The notes: a model not told the origin generated them from the letters alone. A DNA stretch of 64,000 nt from Janibacter endophyticus (GCF_016888335.1 NZ_JAFEJG010000004.1:2838930-2902929), one strand, 5' to 3'. Positions 1-8,811 are shown, numbered from the stretch's first letter. Program-made: numbers and translations.

Positions 1-1321
1 CGAGCGACTGGGCGACCAGGACCTCGCGCTGCACCACCGGGTCGACGAGCTCGGTGAACCCGGTGCCGCGCTCGACGCCGGCGATGATGAGGTCCCAGGC
101 GTGGATGAGCCGGGGGTCCTTGTCCTGGCGGCGGGCGAGCGGCTGCGCCTCGGCGGGGTAGTCGCAGACGAAGGTCGGCGCGAGGATGCCCGGCTCGACG
201 ATCTCGCCGAAGAGCTCGATGACGACCTTGCCCGCGGGCCACGACGGGTCGATCTCGACCTCGCGCTCGGCGGCGATCGCGACGAGCTCGGCGAGCGGGG
301 TGTCGGGGGTGACCTCACGGCCGAGCGCCTCGGACAGCCCGGGGTAGACCGAGAGCCAGCGCCACTCACCGTCGAGGTCGACCTCTCCGGCGGGGGTCTG
401 GACGACGCGCGAGCCGACGGCGTCGGCGGCGGCGAGGTAGATACGCCGGGTCAGCTCGGCGACGCTGCGCTGGTCGCCGTAGGCCTCGTACGCCTCGAGC
501 ATCGTGAACTCCGGCGAGTGCGTGGAGTCCACGCCCTCGTTGCGGAAGATCCGGCCCATCTCGTAGACCTTGTCGACCCCGCCGACGACGGCCTTCTTGA
601 GGTTGAGCTCGAGGGCGATGCGCAGCGACATGGCCTGGTCGAAGGCGTTCATGTGCGTGCCGAAGGGGCGCGCCGCCGCGCCGCCGTGGATGAGCTGGAG
701 GACCGGCGTCTCGACCTCGACGAAGCCCTCGCCGTCGAGCGTCGCCCGGACGGCGCGCAGGACGGCCGCCTTGGTGCGCACGATGTCGCGCGCCTCCTGG
801 CGGGCCACGAGGTCGACGTAGCGCTGCCGGACCCGGGCCTCCTCGGAGAGCTCCTTGTGCAGGGTCGGCAGCGGGCGCAGCGCCTTGCTCGCCATGACCC
901 AGCTCGTAGCCATGACGGAGAGCTCACCCCGGCGGGACCGGATGACGCGGCCGGTCACCGCGACGTGGTCGCCGAGGTCGACGTCGGACTTCCACGCCGC
1001 GAGCGCGTCCTCGCCCACCTCGGCGAGGCTGAGCATCACCTGGAGCCGGTCGCCGGGTCCCTCCTGCAGGGAGGCGAAGGCGAGCTTGCCGGTGTTGCGG
1101 ACGAACATCACCCGACCGGCCACGGTCACGACGTCCTGGGTCTCCTCGCCGGTCTCGAGGTGCGCGTAGGCGCCGATGACCTCGGCGAGGGTGTGGGTGC
1201 GCCCGACCGCCGTCGGGTAGGCCGGCGTCCCGCCCGCGATGAGCCGGTCGCGCTTCTCCCGGCGGACCCTCATCTGCTCCGGGAGGTCGTCGGTCGGCGC
1301 GGGAGCGGGGGTCTCGGTCAC
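1..1321 (-). CDS. lysS: lysine--tRNA ligase, class II (3' end outside window)
   Basis: Charges tRNA-Lys with lysine in the cytoplasm. About 440 residues are visible: an N-terminal OB-fold anticodon-binding region (roughly residues 50-170), then the class II catalytic core with the motif 2 region VYEMGRIFRNEG and the following HSPEFTMLE. Motif 3 lies beyond position 1, so the gene is cut by the window edge. I chose a GTG start at 1321, giving VTETPAPAPTDDLPEQ before the conserved MRVRREKRDRL; an internal ATG 16 codons later is the alternative. A 65-base gap holding a hairpin separates it from panC, so it is probably transcribed separately. Identity is secure; the start is less so. Confidence 0.95.
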   Translation of the reverse strand, partial: MTETPAPAPTDDLPEQMRVRREKRDRLIAGGTPAYPTAVGRTHTLAEVIGAYAHLETGEETQDVVTVAGRVMFVRNTGKLAFASLQEGPGDRLQVMLSLAEVGEDALAAWKSDVDLGDHVAVTGRVIRSRRGELSVMATSWVMASKALRPLPTLHKELSEEARVRQRYVDLVARQEARDIVRTKAAVLRAVRATLDGEGFVEVETPVLQLIHGGAAARPFGTHMNAFDQAMSLRIALELNLKKAVVGGVDKVYEMGRIFRNEGVDSTHSPEFTMLEAYEAYGDQRSVAELTRRIYLAAADAVGSRVVQTPAGEVDLDGEWRWLSVYPGLSEALGREVTPDTPLAELVAIAAEREVEIDPSWPAGKVVIELFGEIVEPGILAPTFVCDYPAEAQPLARRQDKDPRLIHAWDLIIAGVERGTGFTELVDPVVQREVLVAQSL

Positions 1322-1334
1322 CCGAGGAGGATAT

Positions 1335-1358
1335 CGAAGGGGACTGGGTCCCCCTTCG
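1335..1358 (-). terminator. inverted CGAAGGGG / CCCCTTCG pair between panC and lysS
   Basis: Two copies of the window-wide octamer face each other (1335-1342 and 1351-1358) around an 8-base loop, in the short gap after the panC stop. It would fold as a small GC-rich hairpin and probably terminates the panC operon. There is no T tract. Confidence 0.6.
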
Positions 1359-1386
1359 CCCGGCTCGGACCCTCCGGACGGCCCGG

Positions 1387-2295
1387 TCAGACCGGCTCGA
1401 CGGTCTCGGAGAAGATCTCGCGGCGGCCGCCCCCGGGGCCGATGACGACCGGGGTGTTGTCGATGAGGCGGGTCGTGCCCATCCGGCCGGCGACCGCGAG
1501 CAGGGCCTCGCCGCGGTACCACTCGGGCACGTCCTGCAGCGTCGTCGGGTGGACGAGGACGAGGTAGTCGATGAGCGCGAGCGGCTCCCTCACGAGCACC
1601 GCGCGGGCGGCCCGGCGGACGGCCGAGGGGCCCTCGATGGCGGCCGCGGCGCCGGCGGTGAGGGCGCGCGAGAGGCACAGCGCGACCTCGCGGTCGGAGT
1701 CGGTGAGATAGGTGTTGCGGCTGCTCATCGCCAGGCCGTCCTCCTCGCGGACGGTCGGCACCGACACGACCCGGGCCGGGAAGTCGATGTCGCGGACCAT
1801 GCGCCGGATGAGGAGGAGCTGCTGGGCGTCCTTCTGCCCGAAGTAGAAGGCGTCACCACGGGTCAGGTGCATGAGCTTGGCGACGACGGTGAGCATGCCG
1901 TCGAAGTGACCGGGCCGCGACTGGCCCTCGAGCACGTCGCCGAGCGGCCCGGCGGAGATCCGCACACCGGGGTCACCGTCGGGGTAGACGACGTCGGGGG
2001 TCGGCGCGAAGACGAGGTCGACGCCGTGCTCCCGGCAGATCTCGAGGTCGGAGTCGAAGGTCCGCGGGTACTTCGAGAGGTCCTCCTTGGGCCCGAACTG
2101 CAGCGGGTTGAGGAAGATCGTCACGATGACGTGCTCGGCATCCTTGCGAGCCTCGCGGATGAGGGTGGCGTGCCCCTCGTGCAGCGCCCCCATGGTCATG
2201 ACGACGGCGGTCTGCCCGGTGAGGTGGGTGCGTGCCTCCCGGAGCTCGTCGCGGGTGCGGGCGATCACGGGGGTGGTGGTGGCCTGCGTCGTCAT
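1387..2295 (-). CDS. panC: pantoate--beta-alanine ligase
   Basis: Makes pantothenate from pantoate and beta-alanine with ATP, in coenzyme A biosynthesis. The 302-residue protein has the nucleotidylyltransferase HIGH-like site in TMGALHEGHATLI (about residues 34-46), the pantoate-binding segment YFGQKDAQQ and the KMSKS-equivalent AMSSRNTYL. Length is normal for the family. The ATG at 2295 overlaps the stop of the DUF2520 gene by four bases (ATGA), so the two are translationally coupled. Downstream is a hairpin and then lysS. A longer in-frame extension to 2931 is only an open reading frame running back through the DUF2520 gene. Confidence 0.96.
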   Translation of the reverse strand: MTTQATTTPVIARTRDELREARTHLTGQTAVVMTMGALHEGHATLIREARKDAEHVIVTIFLNPLQFGPKEDLSKYPRTFDSDLEICREHGVDLVFAPTPDVVYPDGDPGVRISAGPLGDVLEGQSRPGHFDGMLTVVAKLMHLTRGDAFYFGQKDAQQLLLIRRMVRDIDFPARVVSVPTVREEDGLAMSSRNTYLTDSDREVALCLSRALTAGAAAAIEGPSAVRRAARAVLVREPLALIDYLVLVHPTTLQDVPEWYRGEALLAVAGRMGTTRLIDNTPVVIGPGGGRREIFSETVEPV

Positions 2296-3212
2296 GGGCT
2301 CTCCTGGTCCGGGGACGAAGGGGGTGTGGCGTCGGTGCGGTCGAGGATCGGCGCGGCCTGGTCGGCGCGCAGCCGTCCCGTCCGCAGGGCGCGGCGGGCA
2401 GTCGCGGTGGCGTGGGCAGCGTAGGCGGGGCGGAGGTCCGGCGCGAGCGCGCCGAGGACGCTCAGGTGGGTGGCAACGGTGCCGACGTCGCCGCGGGCCA
2501 CGGGACCGGTGAGCGCGGAGTCCCCCGAGGCCAGCGCGTTGTCCAGGCTCGCCTGGAGGAGCGGGCGCAGCAGACGGTCGCCGTGCTCGACGCCGGCCTC
2601 TGCGAGGATCTCGCGGGCCTGGGCGACGAGGGTGACGAGGTGGTTGCTGCCGTGGGCGAGCGCTGCGTGGTAGAGCGCCCGCGCCTCCTCGGGCACCCAG
2701 ACCGGCTCGCCACCCATCTCCATGACGAGCGCCTCCGCGACGGCGCGCAGCGGCTCCGGCGCCGTGATGCCGAAGCACGCCTCGTGGAGCCGGGCGAGGT
2801 CGAGCGAGGTGCCGGTGAAGGTCATCGCCGGGTGGAGCGCCAGCGGGATGACGCCCTGCTCCACCGCCGGGGCGAAGGGGGTCAGCCCGTGGGCCCCGGA
2901 GGTGTGGGCGACGATCTGTCCCGAGCGCCATGCACCGGTGGTCGCGAGCCCGGCGACGAGCCCGGCGAGCGCGTCGTCGGGGACGGCCAGGAGCACGAGG
3001 TCGCCGGCGGCGACGACCTCCTCGACGGGCAGGACCGGCACCTCCGGCAGGAGCGCCTCGGCCCGCTCGCGGCTGGCCTCGCTCACGGCGCTCACGGCGA
3101 CGACCCGGTGCCCGGCCGCCGCGAGGGCCGCACCGAGCACCGCACCGACCCGGCCGGCGCCGACGACACCGACACGCAGCCAGGGGCGCGGGAGGTCCGT
3201 GGGCTCGCTCAC
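2292..3212 (-). CDS. Rossmann-like oxidoreductase with DUF2520 domain
   Basis: 306 residues. An N-terminal Rossmann fold starts with VGVVGAGRVGAVLGAALAAA (the GxGxxG nucleotide site, residues 14-33), and a C-terminal helical DUF2520 domain carries HPAMTFTG and LYHAALAHGSNHLVTL. The fold resembles ketopantoate reductase and ProC-type enzymes. Its four-base overlap with panC suggests a role in pantothenate supply, possibly replacing PanE, but that is inference from position. The start is GTG at 3212, exactly seven bases after a TAGCGT -10 box, as expected for a leaderless mRNA. Confidence 0.85.
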   Translation of the reverse strand: MSEPTDLPRPWLRVGVVGAGRVGAVLGAALAAAGHRVVAVSAVSEASRERAEALLPEVPVLPVEEVVAAGDLVLLAVPDDALAGLVAGLATTGAWRSGQIVAHTSGAHGLTPFAPAVEQGVIPLALHPAMTFTGTSLDLARLHEACFGITAPEPLRAVAEALVMEMGGEPVWVPEEARALYHAALAHGSNHLVTLVAQAREILAEAGVEHGDRLLRPLLQASLDNALASGDSALTGPVARGDVGTVATHLSVLGALAPDLRPAYAAHATATARRALRTGRLRADQAAPILDRTDATPPSSPDQESP

Positions 3213-3219
3213 GGGGGCG

Positions 3220-3225
3220 ACGCTA
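3220..3225 (-). promoter_or_regulatory. -10 box, leaderless promoter of the DUF2520-panC operon
   Basis: TAGCGT read on the minus strand, seven bases before the GTG at 3212, matches the TANNNT-N6/7-start pattern of actinobacterial leaderless genes. It lies back to back with the midA promoter nine bases away. Confidence 0.55.
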
Positions 3226-3234
3226 TCGCGGACC

Positions 3235-3240
3235 TAGGGT
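3235..3240 (+). promoter_or_regulatory. -10 box, leaderless promoter of the MidA-type gene
   Basis: TAGGGT followed by seven bases and a GTG at 3248. The spacing decides the start: an upstream in-frame GTG at 3239 overlaps the box and cannot be used from this promoter. Confidence 0.6.
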
Positions 3241-3247
3241 GAGCCCC

Positions 3248-4198
3248 GTGATCATCCCGTGGCGCGAGGCCTGGCAGGAGGCCCTCTACGGCTCCGGCGG
3301 CTTCTACCGGAGGCCCGAGGGGCCGGTCGGACACTTCGAGACGGCGACGCACGGGCCGGTGGGCCGGGCCCTCGCCCGGACCCTCGTCGGGCTCGCGGCC
3401 GAGACCGGGGCGGAGGGGGTCGTCGACCTCGGCGCGGGGCGCGGGGAGCTGCTCAGCGCGTTGCGCTCCGTCGGGTTTGCCGGGCCGCTCGCGGGTGTCG
3501 ACGTCGTCGACCGCCCGGCGGGCCTGCCCGCTGAGACCGGGTGGGTCGTGGCGCCGGGCGGCGACCGGCTCGCCGAGCCCACCACCGTCACGGACGCGCT
3601 CGGCACGGACCTGGGTCGGGCGCTCGTCGTCGCGCACGAGTGGCTCGACGTCGTGCCCTGCACCGTCGCGCAGGTCGACGACGGCGTGCTCCGCGAGGTC
3701 GAGGTCGACGCGGCAGGAGTCGAGCGGCTCGGCGCCGCGGTCACCGGGGACGCTCTCGGCTGGGCTCAGCGGTGGTGGCCGACCGACGAGCCAGGCGCCC
3801 GCGTCGAGGTCGGCCTGGCCCGCGACGACGCCTGGGCTGCGGTACTCGACGCATGGCACCCCCTTCGTGCCGTGGCGATCGACTACGGCCACACGGCCGG
3901 CACCCGTCCCCCGTCGGGCACCCTCGCGGCCTACCGCGACGGCGAGGTCGTCCTCCCCGTCCCCGACGGCTCCGCCGACCTCACCGCCCACGTGGCCCTC
4001 GACTCCCTTCGCCACGACGAGATCGTCAGCGGGGCGGAGGCGGTCCGGCGGTGGGGACCCTCAGCGACGCTCCCCGACCACGCGCTGTCCCGCACCGACC
4101 CGGCCGGCTACCTCGCCGCCCTCGCCGACGTGAGCGCCGCCCGCACGCTCCTGGGCGAGCCGTACGGCCGCTTCGCCTGGGTCATCGCCCGCGGCTGA
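3248..4198 (+). CDS. SAM-dependent methyltransferase, MidA / NDUFAF7 family (COG1565)
   Basis: 316 residues. A substrate cap region starting IIPWREAWQEALYGSGGFY precedes a class I methyltransferase core: SAM motif I is VVDLGAGRGELL (about residues 57-68), followed by VVAHEWLDVVPC, typical of MidA proteins. Mitochondrial NDUFAF7 methylates an arginine of the 49-kDa complex I subunit, the homologue of NuoD. An orphan NuoD-like gene lies 2.6 kb away on the same strand, so the same enzyme-target pair is a reasonable inference here. The CCCCTTCG octamer at 3860-3867 forces the rare codons CTT and CGT in the protein stretch WHPLRAV. It converges on the P450 gene. Confidence 0.8.
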   Translation: MIIPWREAWQEALYGSGGFYRRPEGPVGHFETATHGPVGRALARTLVGLAAETGAEGVVDLGAGRGELLSALRSVGFAGPLAGVDVVDRPAGLPAETGWVVAPGGDRLAEPTTVTDALGTDLGRALVVAHEWLDVVPCTVAQVDDGVLREVEVDAAGVERLGAAVTGDALGWAQRWWPTDEPGARVEVGLARDDAWAAVLDAWHPLRAVAIDYGHTAGTRPPSGTLAAYRDGEVVLPVPDGSADLTAHVALDSLRHDEIVSGAEAVRRWGPSATLPDHALSRTDPAGYLAALADVSAARTLLGEPYGRFAWVIARG

Positions 4199-4200
4199 GA

Positions 4201-4308
4201 TGACTCGCGGGTACGACGACCATTGGTCCGGCCCAACACCCTCGGCGCACAGCGCAGAGCCACTCTCTGCTCTCGCGCATGGGCAAAGGTCGTCGTACCC
4301 GCGGGTCA
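4201..4308. repeat. long inverted repeat with two inner hairpins, between convergent genes
   Basis: Two 21-base arms (4201-4221 and 4288-4308) are inverted copies with one mismatch, enclosing 66 bases. The enclosed part has a TTGG/CCAA stem (4223-4226 with 4233-4236) and a GCAGAG/CTCTGC stem (4254-4259 with 4265-4270). The element fills the gap between the MidA and P450 stop codons, and the P450 stop sits inside the right arm. It may be a bidirectional terminator, a REP-like palindromic repeat or a structured RNA. Confidence 0.6.
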
Positions 4309-5487
4309 CGACGGGGCAAGCACGAGCCGCTCGTAGCCGCGCAGCACGAAGGTCGGGCGCTGGACCGCCTCGACGATCTCGAGCCGGGGGTGACGGCTGA
4401 GCAGCGCCCGCACCGACTGCTGCAGCTCGAGCCGGGCCAGCGGTGCCCCGATGCAGAAGTGGATGCCCAGCCCGAAGGCGAGGTGCGGGTTCGGGTCGCG
4501 CGTCGGGTCGAAGACGTCCGGGTCCGCGAAGACCGCCGGGTCGCGGTTGGCCGCGCCGAGGAGGACGACGACCTTCTCCCCCTGCGCCACCGGCCGACCG
4601 GCCACCTCGATGTCGGCGGTCGCCGTCCGCTCGAAGAGGTGCAGCGGGCTGTCGTGACGCAGCAGCTCCTCGACGAAGGGGGCGAGCGCCGCGTCGTCGT
4701 GGACGTCGACGGTCGGCGAGCCGGCCCGCAGCCAGGAGTGGATTCCGTTGCCGAGCCCGTTGACGCTCGCCTCGTGGCCGGCGTTGAGCAGGAGCACGAC
4801 GGTGGCGACGAGCTCGTGACGGCTCAGCCGGTCGCCGGAGTCGCGGGCCTGCACGAGGTCGGTGAGCAGGTCGTCGCCGGGGTGCCGGGCGCGGTGGTCG
4901 GCGAGCTCGTCGGCGTAGGCGGCGAACTCAGCGCTCGCCCGGCGGGCCTCGAGCCGCTCCTGCTCGCTCGGGTCGACCTCGTACATCTTGACGATGGCCT
5001 GGCTCCACGGACGCAGGAGGTGGCGGTCAGCCTCGGGCCAGTCGAGCAGCTCGGCGATGACGGTGACCGGCAGCGGCTCGGCGACCGCCTCGATGAGGTC
5101 GAGGGGGCCCTCCCCCACGGCGTCGAGCAGGTCGTCGGCGATCTGCCGGATCCGCGGCTCGAGCCGGGCGACGTGGCCGCGGTTGAAGGCGCCCGCGACG
5201 AGGCGGCGCAGCCGGGTGTGCTTCGGCGGCTCGCTGTCGAGGATCGAGTCGGCGTGCAGCCAGTTGAAGGTCTCCCAGTCCGCCGCGGGCTCGCGCGGCC
5301 GGAAGATCCGGCCCAGCCCGCGATGGCGCAGCGCCGCCGACACCTCGGCGTGGCCGGACGCCACGTGCGCCTCCAGCCCGTCGACCCAGACGAAGGGGTC
5401 GTGCGCGCGCAGCACGGCGAGGTGCGGGTACGGGTCGCGGACGACGTCCGGGTCCGTCAGGTCGAGCGAAGGGGTGGGGCCGGCCAT
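4306..5487 (-). CDS. cytochrome P450
   Basis: 393-residue soluble bacterial P450, a heme-thiolate monooxygenase. The I-helix has LLLNAGHEASVN, with Ser where the oxygen-activating Thr of AGHEAT usually sits. The K-helix ExxR is EELLR and the heme-binding loop is FGLGIHFCIGAP with the Cys ligand at about residue 343. The substrate is unknown. No ferredoxin, ferredoxin reductase or biosynthetic gene is adjacent, so it must borrow redox partners. ATG at 5487. Octamers at 4674, 5391 and 5467 fall within the gene, the first two encoding PF dipeptides. Confidence 0.92.
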   Translation of the reverse strand: MAGPTPSLDLTDPDVVRDPYPHLAVLRAHDPFVWVDGLEAHVASGHAEVSAALRHRGLGRIFRPREPAADWETFNWLHADSILDSEPPKHTRLRRLVAGAFNRGHVARLEPRIRQIADDLLDAVGEGPLDLIEAVAEPLPVTVIAELLDWPEADRHLLRPWSQAIVKMYEVDPSEQERLEARRASAEFAAYADELADHRARHPGDDLLTDLVQARDSGDRLSRHELVATVVLLLNAGHEASVNGLGNGIHSWLRAGSPTVDVHDDAALAPFVEELLRHDSPLHLFERTATADIEVAGRPVAQGEKVVVLLGAANRDPAVFADPDVFDPTRDPNPHLAFGLGIHFCIGAPLARLELQQSVRALLSRHPRLEIVEAVQRPTFVLRGYERLVLAPS

Positions 5488-5532
5488 GCGGGGATCCTCC
5501 CATCGCGCCGGCGGGCCGGGGGGAGGGGGCGG

Positions 5533-6720
5533 CTACCCCTTCGTCGTCGGGACGGGCGGGCCCTGCGGGGTGAGCGTGCGGGTCATCACCTCGGCGATGA
5601 GGTCCTGGCCCCGGGGGCCCGGGTGGAGCGCGTCGAGGTAGGTCCCGCGCGGCGCCCCGACCACCGGCGGCAGGTCGGCGCCGACGTCGACGAAGGAGAC
5701 GCCGTCGAGCACCGCCATGCCCCGCAGCACCGTGCGGTAGTCGACCCAGGAGTAGCGGAAGAAGCCCGGCGGCGGCCGGTGCCAGGACACGAGGAGCACC
5801 GGGCCGGAGAAGCCCGCCCTCCGAGCGGTGTCGATGATCTGCACGAGGTCGGTGCGCAGGCCGGCCGGCGGGATGCCCGCGCGGGCGTCGTTGAAGCCGA
5901 GGGCGAGGACGAGCAGGTCTGGGTTCATCGACACCGAGTCGTGGACGTACACCGGCGCCCGGCTGACGGAGCGAGCGGTGATGCCGGAGTGCGAGGCGTC
6001 GACGACGTGGACGCACCGGTCGCGGTCCCCCCGGAAGGGGGTGAGGTCGGTGACGACGACCGTGCGGTCGGGGCTGGTGTTGCGCACCGTCCAGGCCCGG
6101 CGCTCGAGGTCACGCGTGTCGGAGTGCCACACCTGGCGCTCGGCGTCCTCGGCCTCGGTGCTCACCTGCTGCCCGGACAGCGTCGCCTCGCCGTCGACCG
6201 TTACCTCGAGGTCGCCGCCCTCGGGCCCGGTCCGGTACCCGATGGCGACCTCGGAGGCGACCACCTGCCAGGTGACCTCGGCACCCGGGCCGAGGGCGAG
6301 CGCCCGACCGCCCGGTCCGACGCCGCTGAGGCGTCGCGCCTCGCCGCGGGTCTGCGGGTCGGGCAGGCTGCCGGCCGCGTACCACGCCGGGATGAGCGTG
6401 CTGGCGCCGTGGTACCCGCCCGGACCGACCGGGCAGTCCGGGGACTCGACCTGGGTGCGCAGCGCGTCCTGGAGCTGACCGACCCAGCGGCGCTCGAGGT
6501 CCTGCCGCACCCCGAAGCCCTCGCTCACCGAGTCGCCCATGACGACGACGGTGGCGGGGGTGAGGGGCGACTCCTCGAGGGCCTGGTACCAGGGATCGAG
6601 GGTGTCGCGGTGCTCCACGACCCGGGCGTCGCGCTGCGCCGGCGACTGCGGCACGGTGAGCGCCAGTGCGAGCGCCACGGCGGCGGCCGCGCCAGCGAGG
6701 ATCGACCGTGCCGCTGCCAT
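5533..6720 (-). CDS. secreted SGNH/GDSL-type hydrolase
   Basis: 395 residues. The first ~25 residues ([20 protein letters not shown]) are a signal peptide or membrane anchor. The SGNH nucleophile block is [12 protein letters not shown] (about residues 58-69), [11 protein letters not shown] resembles the block with the oxyanion Asn, and the C-terminal catalytic DxxH is in [12 protein letters not shown] beta-rich segment of about 100 residues is inserted between the blocks. It is likely an extracytoplasmic esterase, lipase or polysaccharide deacylase; the substrate cannot be told. It diverges from the NuoD-like gene, with a 41-base promoter gap. Confidence 0.82.
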   Translation of the reverse strand: MAAARSILAGAAAAVALALALTVPQSPAQRDARVVEHRDTLDPWYQALEESPLTPATVVVMGDSVSEGFGVRQDLERRWVGQLQDALRTQVESPDCPVGPGGYHGASTLIPAWYAAGSLPDPQTRGEARRLSGVGPGGRALALGPGAEVTWQVVASEVAIGYRTGPEGGDLEVTVDGEATLSGQQVSTEAEDAERQVWHSDTRDLERRAWTVRNTSPDRTVVVTDLTPFRGDRDRCVHVVDASHSGITARSVSRAPVYVHDSVSMNPDLLVLALGFNDARAGIPPAGLRTDLVQIIDTARRAGFSGPVLLVSWHRPPPGFFRYSWVDYRTVLRGMAVLDGVSFVDVGADLPPVVGAPRGTYLDALHPGPRGQDLIAEVMTRTLTPQGPPVPTTKG

Positions 6721-6748
6721 GCCTCGAGGTTATCGAGCGCCGGCGCGG

Positions 6749-6754
6749 CATACT
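6749..6754 (+). promoter_or_regulatory. -10 box, leaderless promoter of the NuoD-like gene
   Basis: CATACT lies seven bases upstream of the ATG at 6762, with no ribosome-binding site between them. Confidence 0.45.
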
Positions 6755-6761
6755 CGGCTGC

Positions 6762-7934
6762 ATGCCCCCCGCAGCGAGCACCCCCCGCGAGGTGACCCTC
6801 GGGGTCGGCTCCGGCGTCGAGAGCACCGACATGGTCCTCAACATCGGCCCGCAGCACCCGGCGACGCACGGGGTGCTGCGGCTGCGCGTCGTCCTCGACG
6901 GCGAGCGGGTCGCCTCGGCCGACCCAGTCGTCGGGTACATGCACCGGGGTGCGGAGAAGCTCTTCGAGGTCCGCGACTACCGCCAGATCACCGTGCTCGC
7001 GAACCGGCACGACTGGCTCTCCGCCTTCGGCAACGAGCTCGGCGTCGTCCTCGGCGTCGAGGCGATGCTCGGCATGGAGGTGCCCGAGCGGGCGGTCTGG
7101 GCGCGGACCCTCCTCGCCGAGCTCAACCGGGTGCTCAACCACCTGATGTTCCTCGGCTCCTACCCGCTCGAGCTCGGCGCGATCACCCCGGTCTTCTACG
7201 CCTTCAACGAGCGTGAGGAGATCCAGGCCGTCATGGAGGAGATCGCCGGCGGCCGGATGCACTACATGTTCAACCGCGTCGGCGGCCTCAAGGACGACCT
7301 GCCGGCGGGCTGGCTCGACCGGGTGGCCCGCGCCGTGGACGGGGTCCGCGGGCGGCTGCCGCAGCTGGAGTCGCTCCTCGTCGGCAACGAGATCCTCCAG
7401 GCGAGGACGAAGGGGGTGGGTGTCCTCTCCCCCGAGCTCGTCCACGCCTACGGCGTCTCGGGACCGATCGCCCGGGCGAGCGGGGTGGACCTCGACCTGC
7501 GGCGCGACGCGCCCTACCTCGCCTATGGCGAGCTCTTCGGCGAAGGGGGGCCTGGCCGGGTCGTCACCCGCACCGACGGCGACTGCCTGGCCCGACTCGA
7601 GGTGCTGCTCGAGCAGACCCACGTCAGCCTCGACCTCGCGGACGCCTGCGTGGACCGGCTCCGGACGCTGGCCCCCGGACCGGTCAACCAGCGGCTGCCC
7701 AAGGTGCTCAAGGTGCCCGAGGGCGATCGCTACACCGCGACGGAGAACCCGCTCGGCCTCAACGGGTACTACCTCGTCTCACGGGGTGAGAAGACCCCGT
7801 GGCGGCTCAAGCTGCGCTCGGCCTCCTTCAACAACGTCGCCGTGCTCTCCGAGGTCCTCCCGGGGCACCTCGTGGCCGACCTCGTCGCCATCCTCGGCTC
7901 GATGTTCTTCGTCGTCGGCGACGTCGACAAGTGA
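6762..7934 (+). CDS. orphan NADH-quinone oxidoreductase subunit D-like protein
   Basis: 390 residues, homologous to the 49-kDa subunit NuoD of complex I. It has the quinone-site loop [17 protein letters not shown] near residue 30, [12 protein letters not shown], the Tyr-containing [16 protein letters not shown], and the C-terminal end FFVVGDVDK. No other nuo gene is in the window, so this is a second, stand-alone copy. It could be a complex I paralogue, a subunit of a partial Fpo/Nuo-like complex, or a target of the nearby MidA-type methyltransferase. The octamer at 7541 forces GAA GGG GGG codons. Its stop overlaps the next frame by four bases (GTGA). Confidence 0.85.
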   Translation: MPPAASTPREVTLGVGSGVESTDMVLNIGPQHPATHGVLRLRVVLDGERVASADPVVGYMHRGAEKLFEVRDYRQITVLANRHDWLSAFGNELGVVLGVEAMLGMEVPERAVWARTLLAELNRVLNHLMFLGSYPLELGAITPVFYAFNEREEIQAVMEEIAGGRMHYMFNRVGGLKDDLPAGWLDRVARAVDGVRGRLPQLESLLVGNEILQARTKGVGVLSPELVHAYGVSGPIARASGVDLDLRRDAPYLAYGELFGEGGPGRVVTRTDGDCLARLEVLLEQTHVSLDLADACVDRLRTLAPGPVNQRLPKVLKVPEGDRYTATENPLGLNGYYLVSRGEKTPWRLKLRSASFNNVAVLSEVLPGHLVADLVAILGSMFFVVGDVDK

Positions 7935-8670
7935 CGGCGATCGGGCTTTCCGCCCCCGCGCCCGCTGCAACCACCGACCTCGTCTACACCTGTGAGGTGC
8001 CGATCCTCGGCGCGCAGGACTTCACCGTCTCGCTCGACACCGACGCCCCGGAGTCGGTGACTCCCGGTGCGGACGTCACCGCGGCCGTGACCGGCTCTGT
8101 CACCCTCAACGAGAGGACGATCAACGGCATGGTCGGCCTCCTCGGGTGGGCCGAGGCCGAGGGCACGACGGTCTCTGACCTGACCAACCTGACGACTCCC
8201 CGGACCCCGGTCTCCGCCACGCAGGCGACCCTGCCCCTGACCGGCGGCTCCGTCACCCTCACCGGTCTCGCGGCCGGTGAGCACACGATCGAGGCGCCGG
8301 ACGCATTCACCTCGACGTTCTCCGGCATCAAGGCCGACGGCTCTGCCGCGGGCGAGTTCGAGATCCCCTGCGAGTACAGGTCCGGCACCCAGGTCATCGA
8401 CACCATCACCGCCGAGGAGGCGCCGGTCGAGGACGAGCCCACCGAGGCGAGCCCACCGAGCCCGAGCCCACCGAGCCCGAGCCCACCGAGGACGACGATG
8501 ACGCCACCGGATCTGGTGACGACGAGTCCGGTCCTCAGCGTCCGGACGTCGTCCAGACCGACGGCGGGGCCCTCGGCGCCTCCCCGCTCCTCCACGGCGG
8601 AGCCACGCTCGCCGGCGCCGCCGTGGCCCTGCTCGCCGCCCGCCGTCGCACGGGTGGCCTCCACCGCTGA
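7931..8670 (+). pseudogene. broken cell-surface protein gene: missing signal peptide and a frameshift
   Basis: The first frame (7931 to about 8448) encodes a beta-rich extracellular domain (PAATTDLVYTCEVPILG..., DUF6801-like) ending in a Cys-containing EFEIPCEYRSG. The next frame (about 8449-8670) encodes an EPTEPEPT linker, an acidic DDDDATGSGDDESG stretch, VVQTDGG, a hydrophobic segment (GATLAGAAVALLAA) and RRRTGG, a typical wall or membrane anchor. The shift falls in a 15-base tandem repeat whose first unit is one base short. The start has only GLSAPAPAA, like the tail of a signal peptide, directly after the NuoD stop, so the 5' end also looks deleted. A sequencing error could explain the shift but not the missing signal peptide. 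Confidence 0.7.
8435..8493 (+). repeat. tandem repeat of 15-base units (GAGCCCACCGAGCCC)
   Basis: Four units: 8435-8448 (14 bases, one missing), 8449-8463, 8464-8478 and 8479-8493 (last codon changed to GAC). It encodes the EPTEP linker of the surface protein. The short first unit causes the frame change. Confidence 0.85.
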
Positions 8671-8703
8671 GGCGCGACACCCGGACCTGACCACAGGACC
8701 GGA

Positions 8704-8743
8704 CGAAGAGGGCGTCGTCCCGGTCGGGGCGACGCCCCCTTCG
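8704..8743 (+). terminator. hairpin terminator with octamer-like ends
   Basis: Arms CGAAGAGGGCGTCG and CGACGCCCCCTTCG pair with one mismatch. One end is an intact CCCCTTCG and the other a one-base variant of CGAAGGGG. It lies between the surface-protein remnant and the sortase gene. Confidence 0.6.
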
Positions 8744-8811
8744 CCATCCCAGGGAACCCTGAGAGACTCTGGAGGTCACCCGCTCAGACCTGACGAGAAA
8801 GGACCGCGCAC

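Noticed and set aside
4279-6795. 838-codon plus-strand frame over the P450 and SGNH genes
   Set aside because: Antisense artefact of GC-rich codons; no domain, and both minus-strand genes are complete.
8435-8493. Short regular repeats as a possible CRISPR array
   Set aside because: The units are contiguous with no spacers and encode a Pro/Glu linker.
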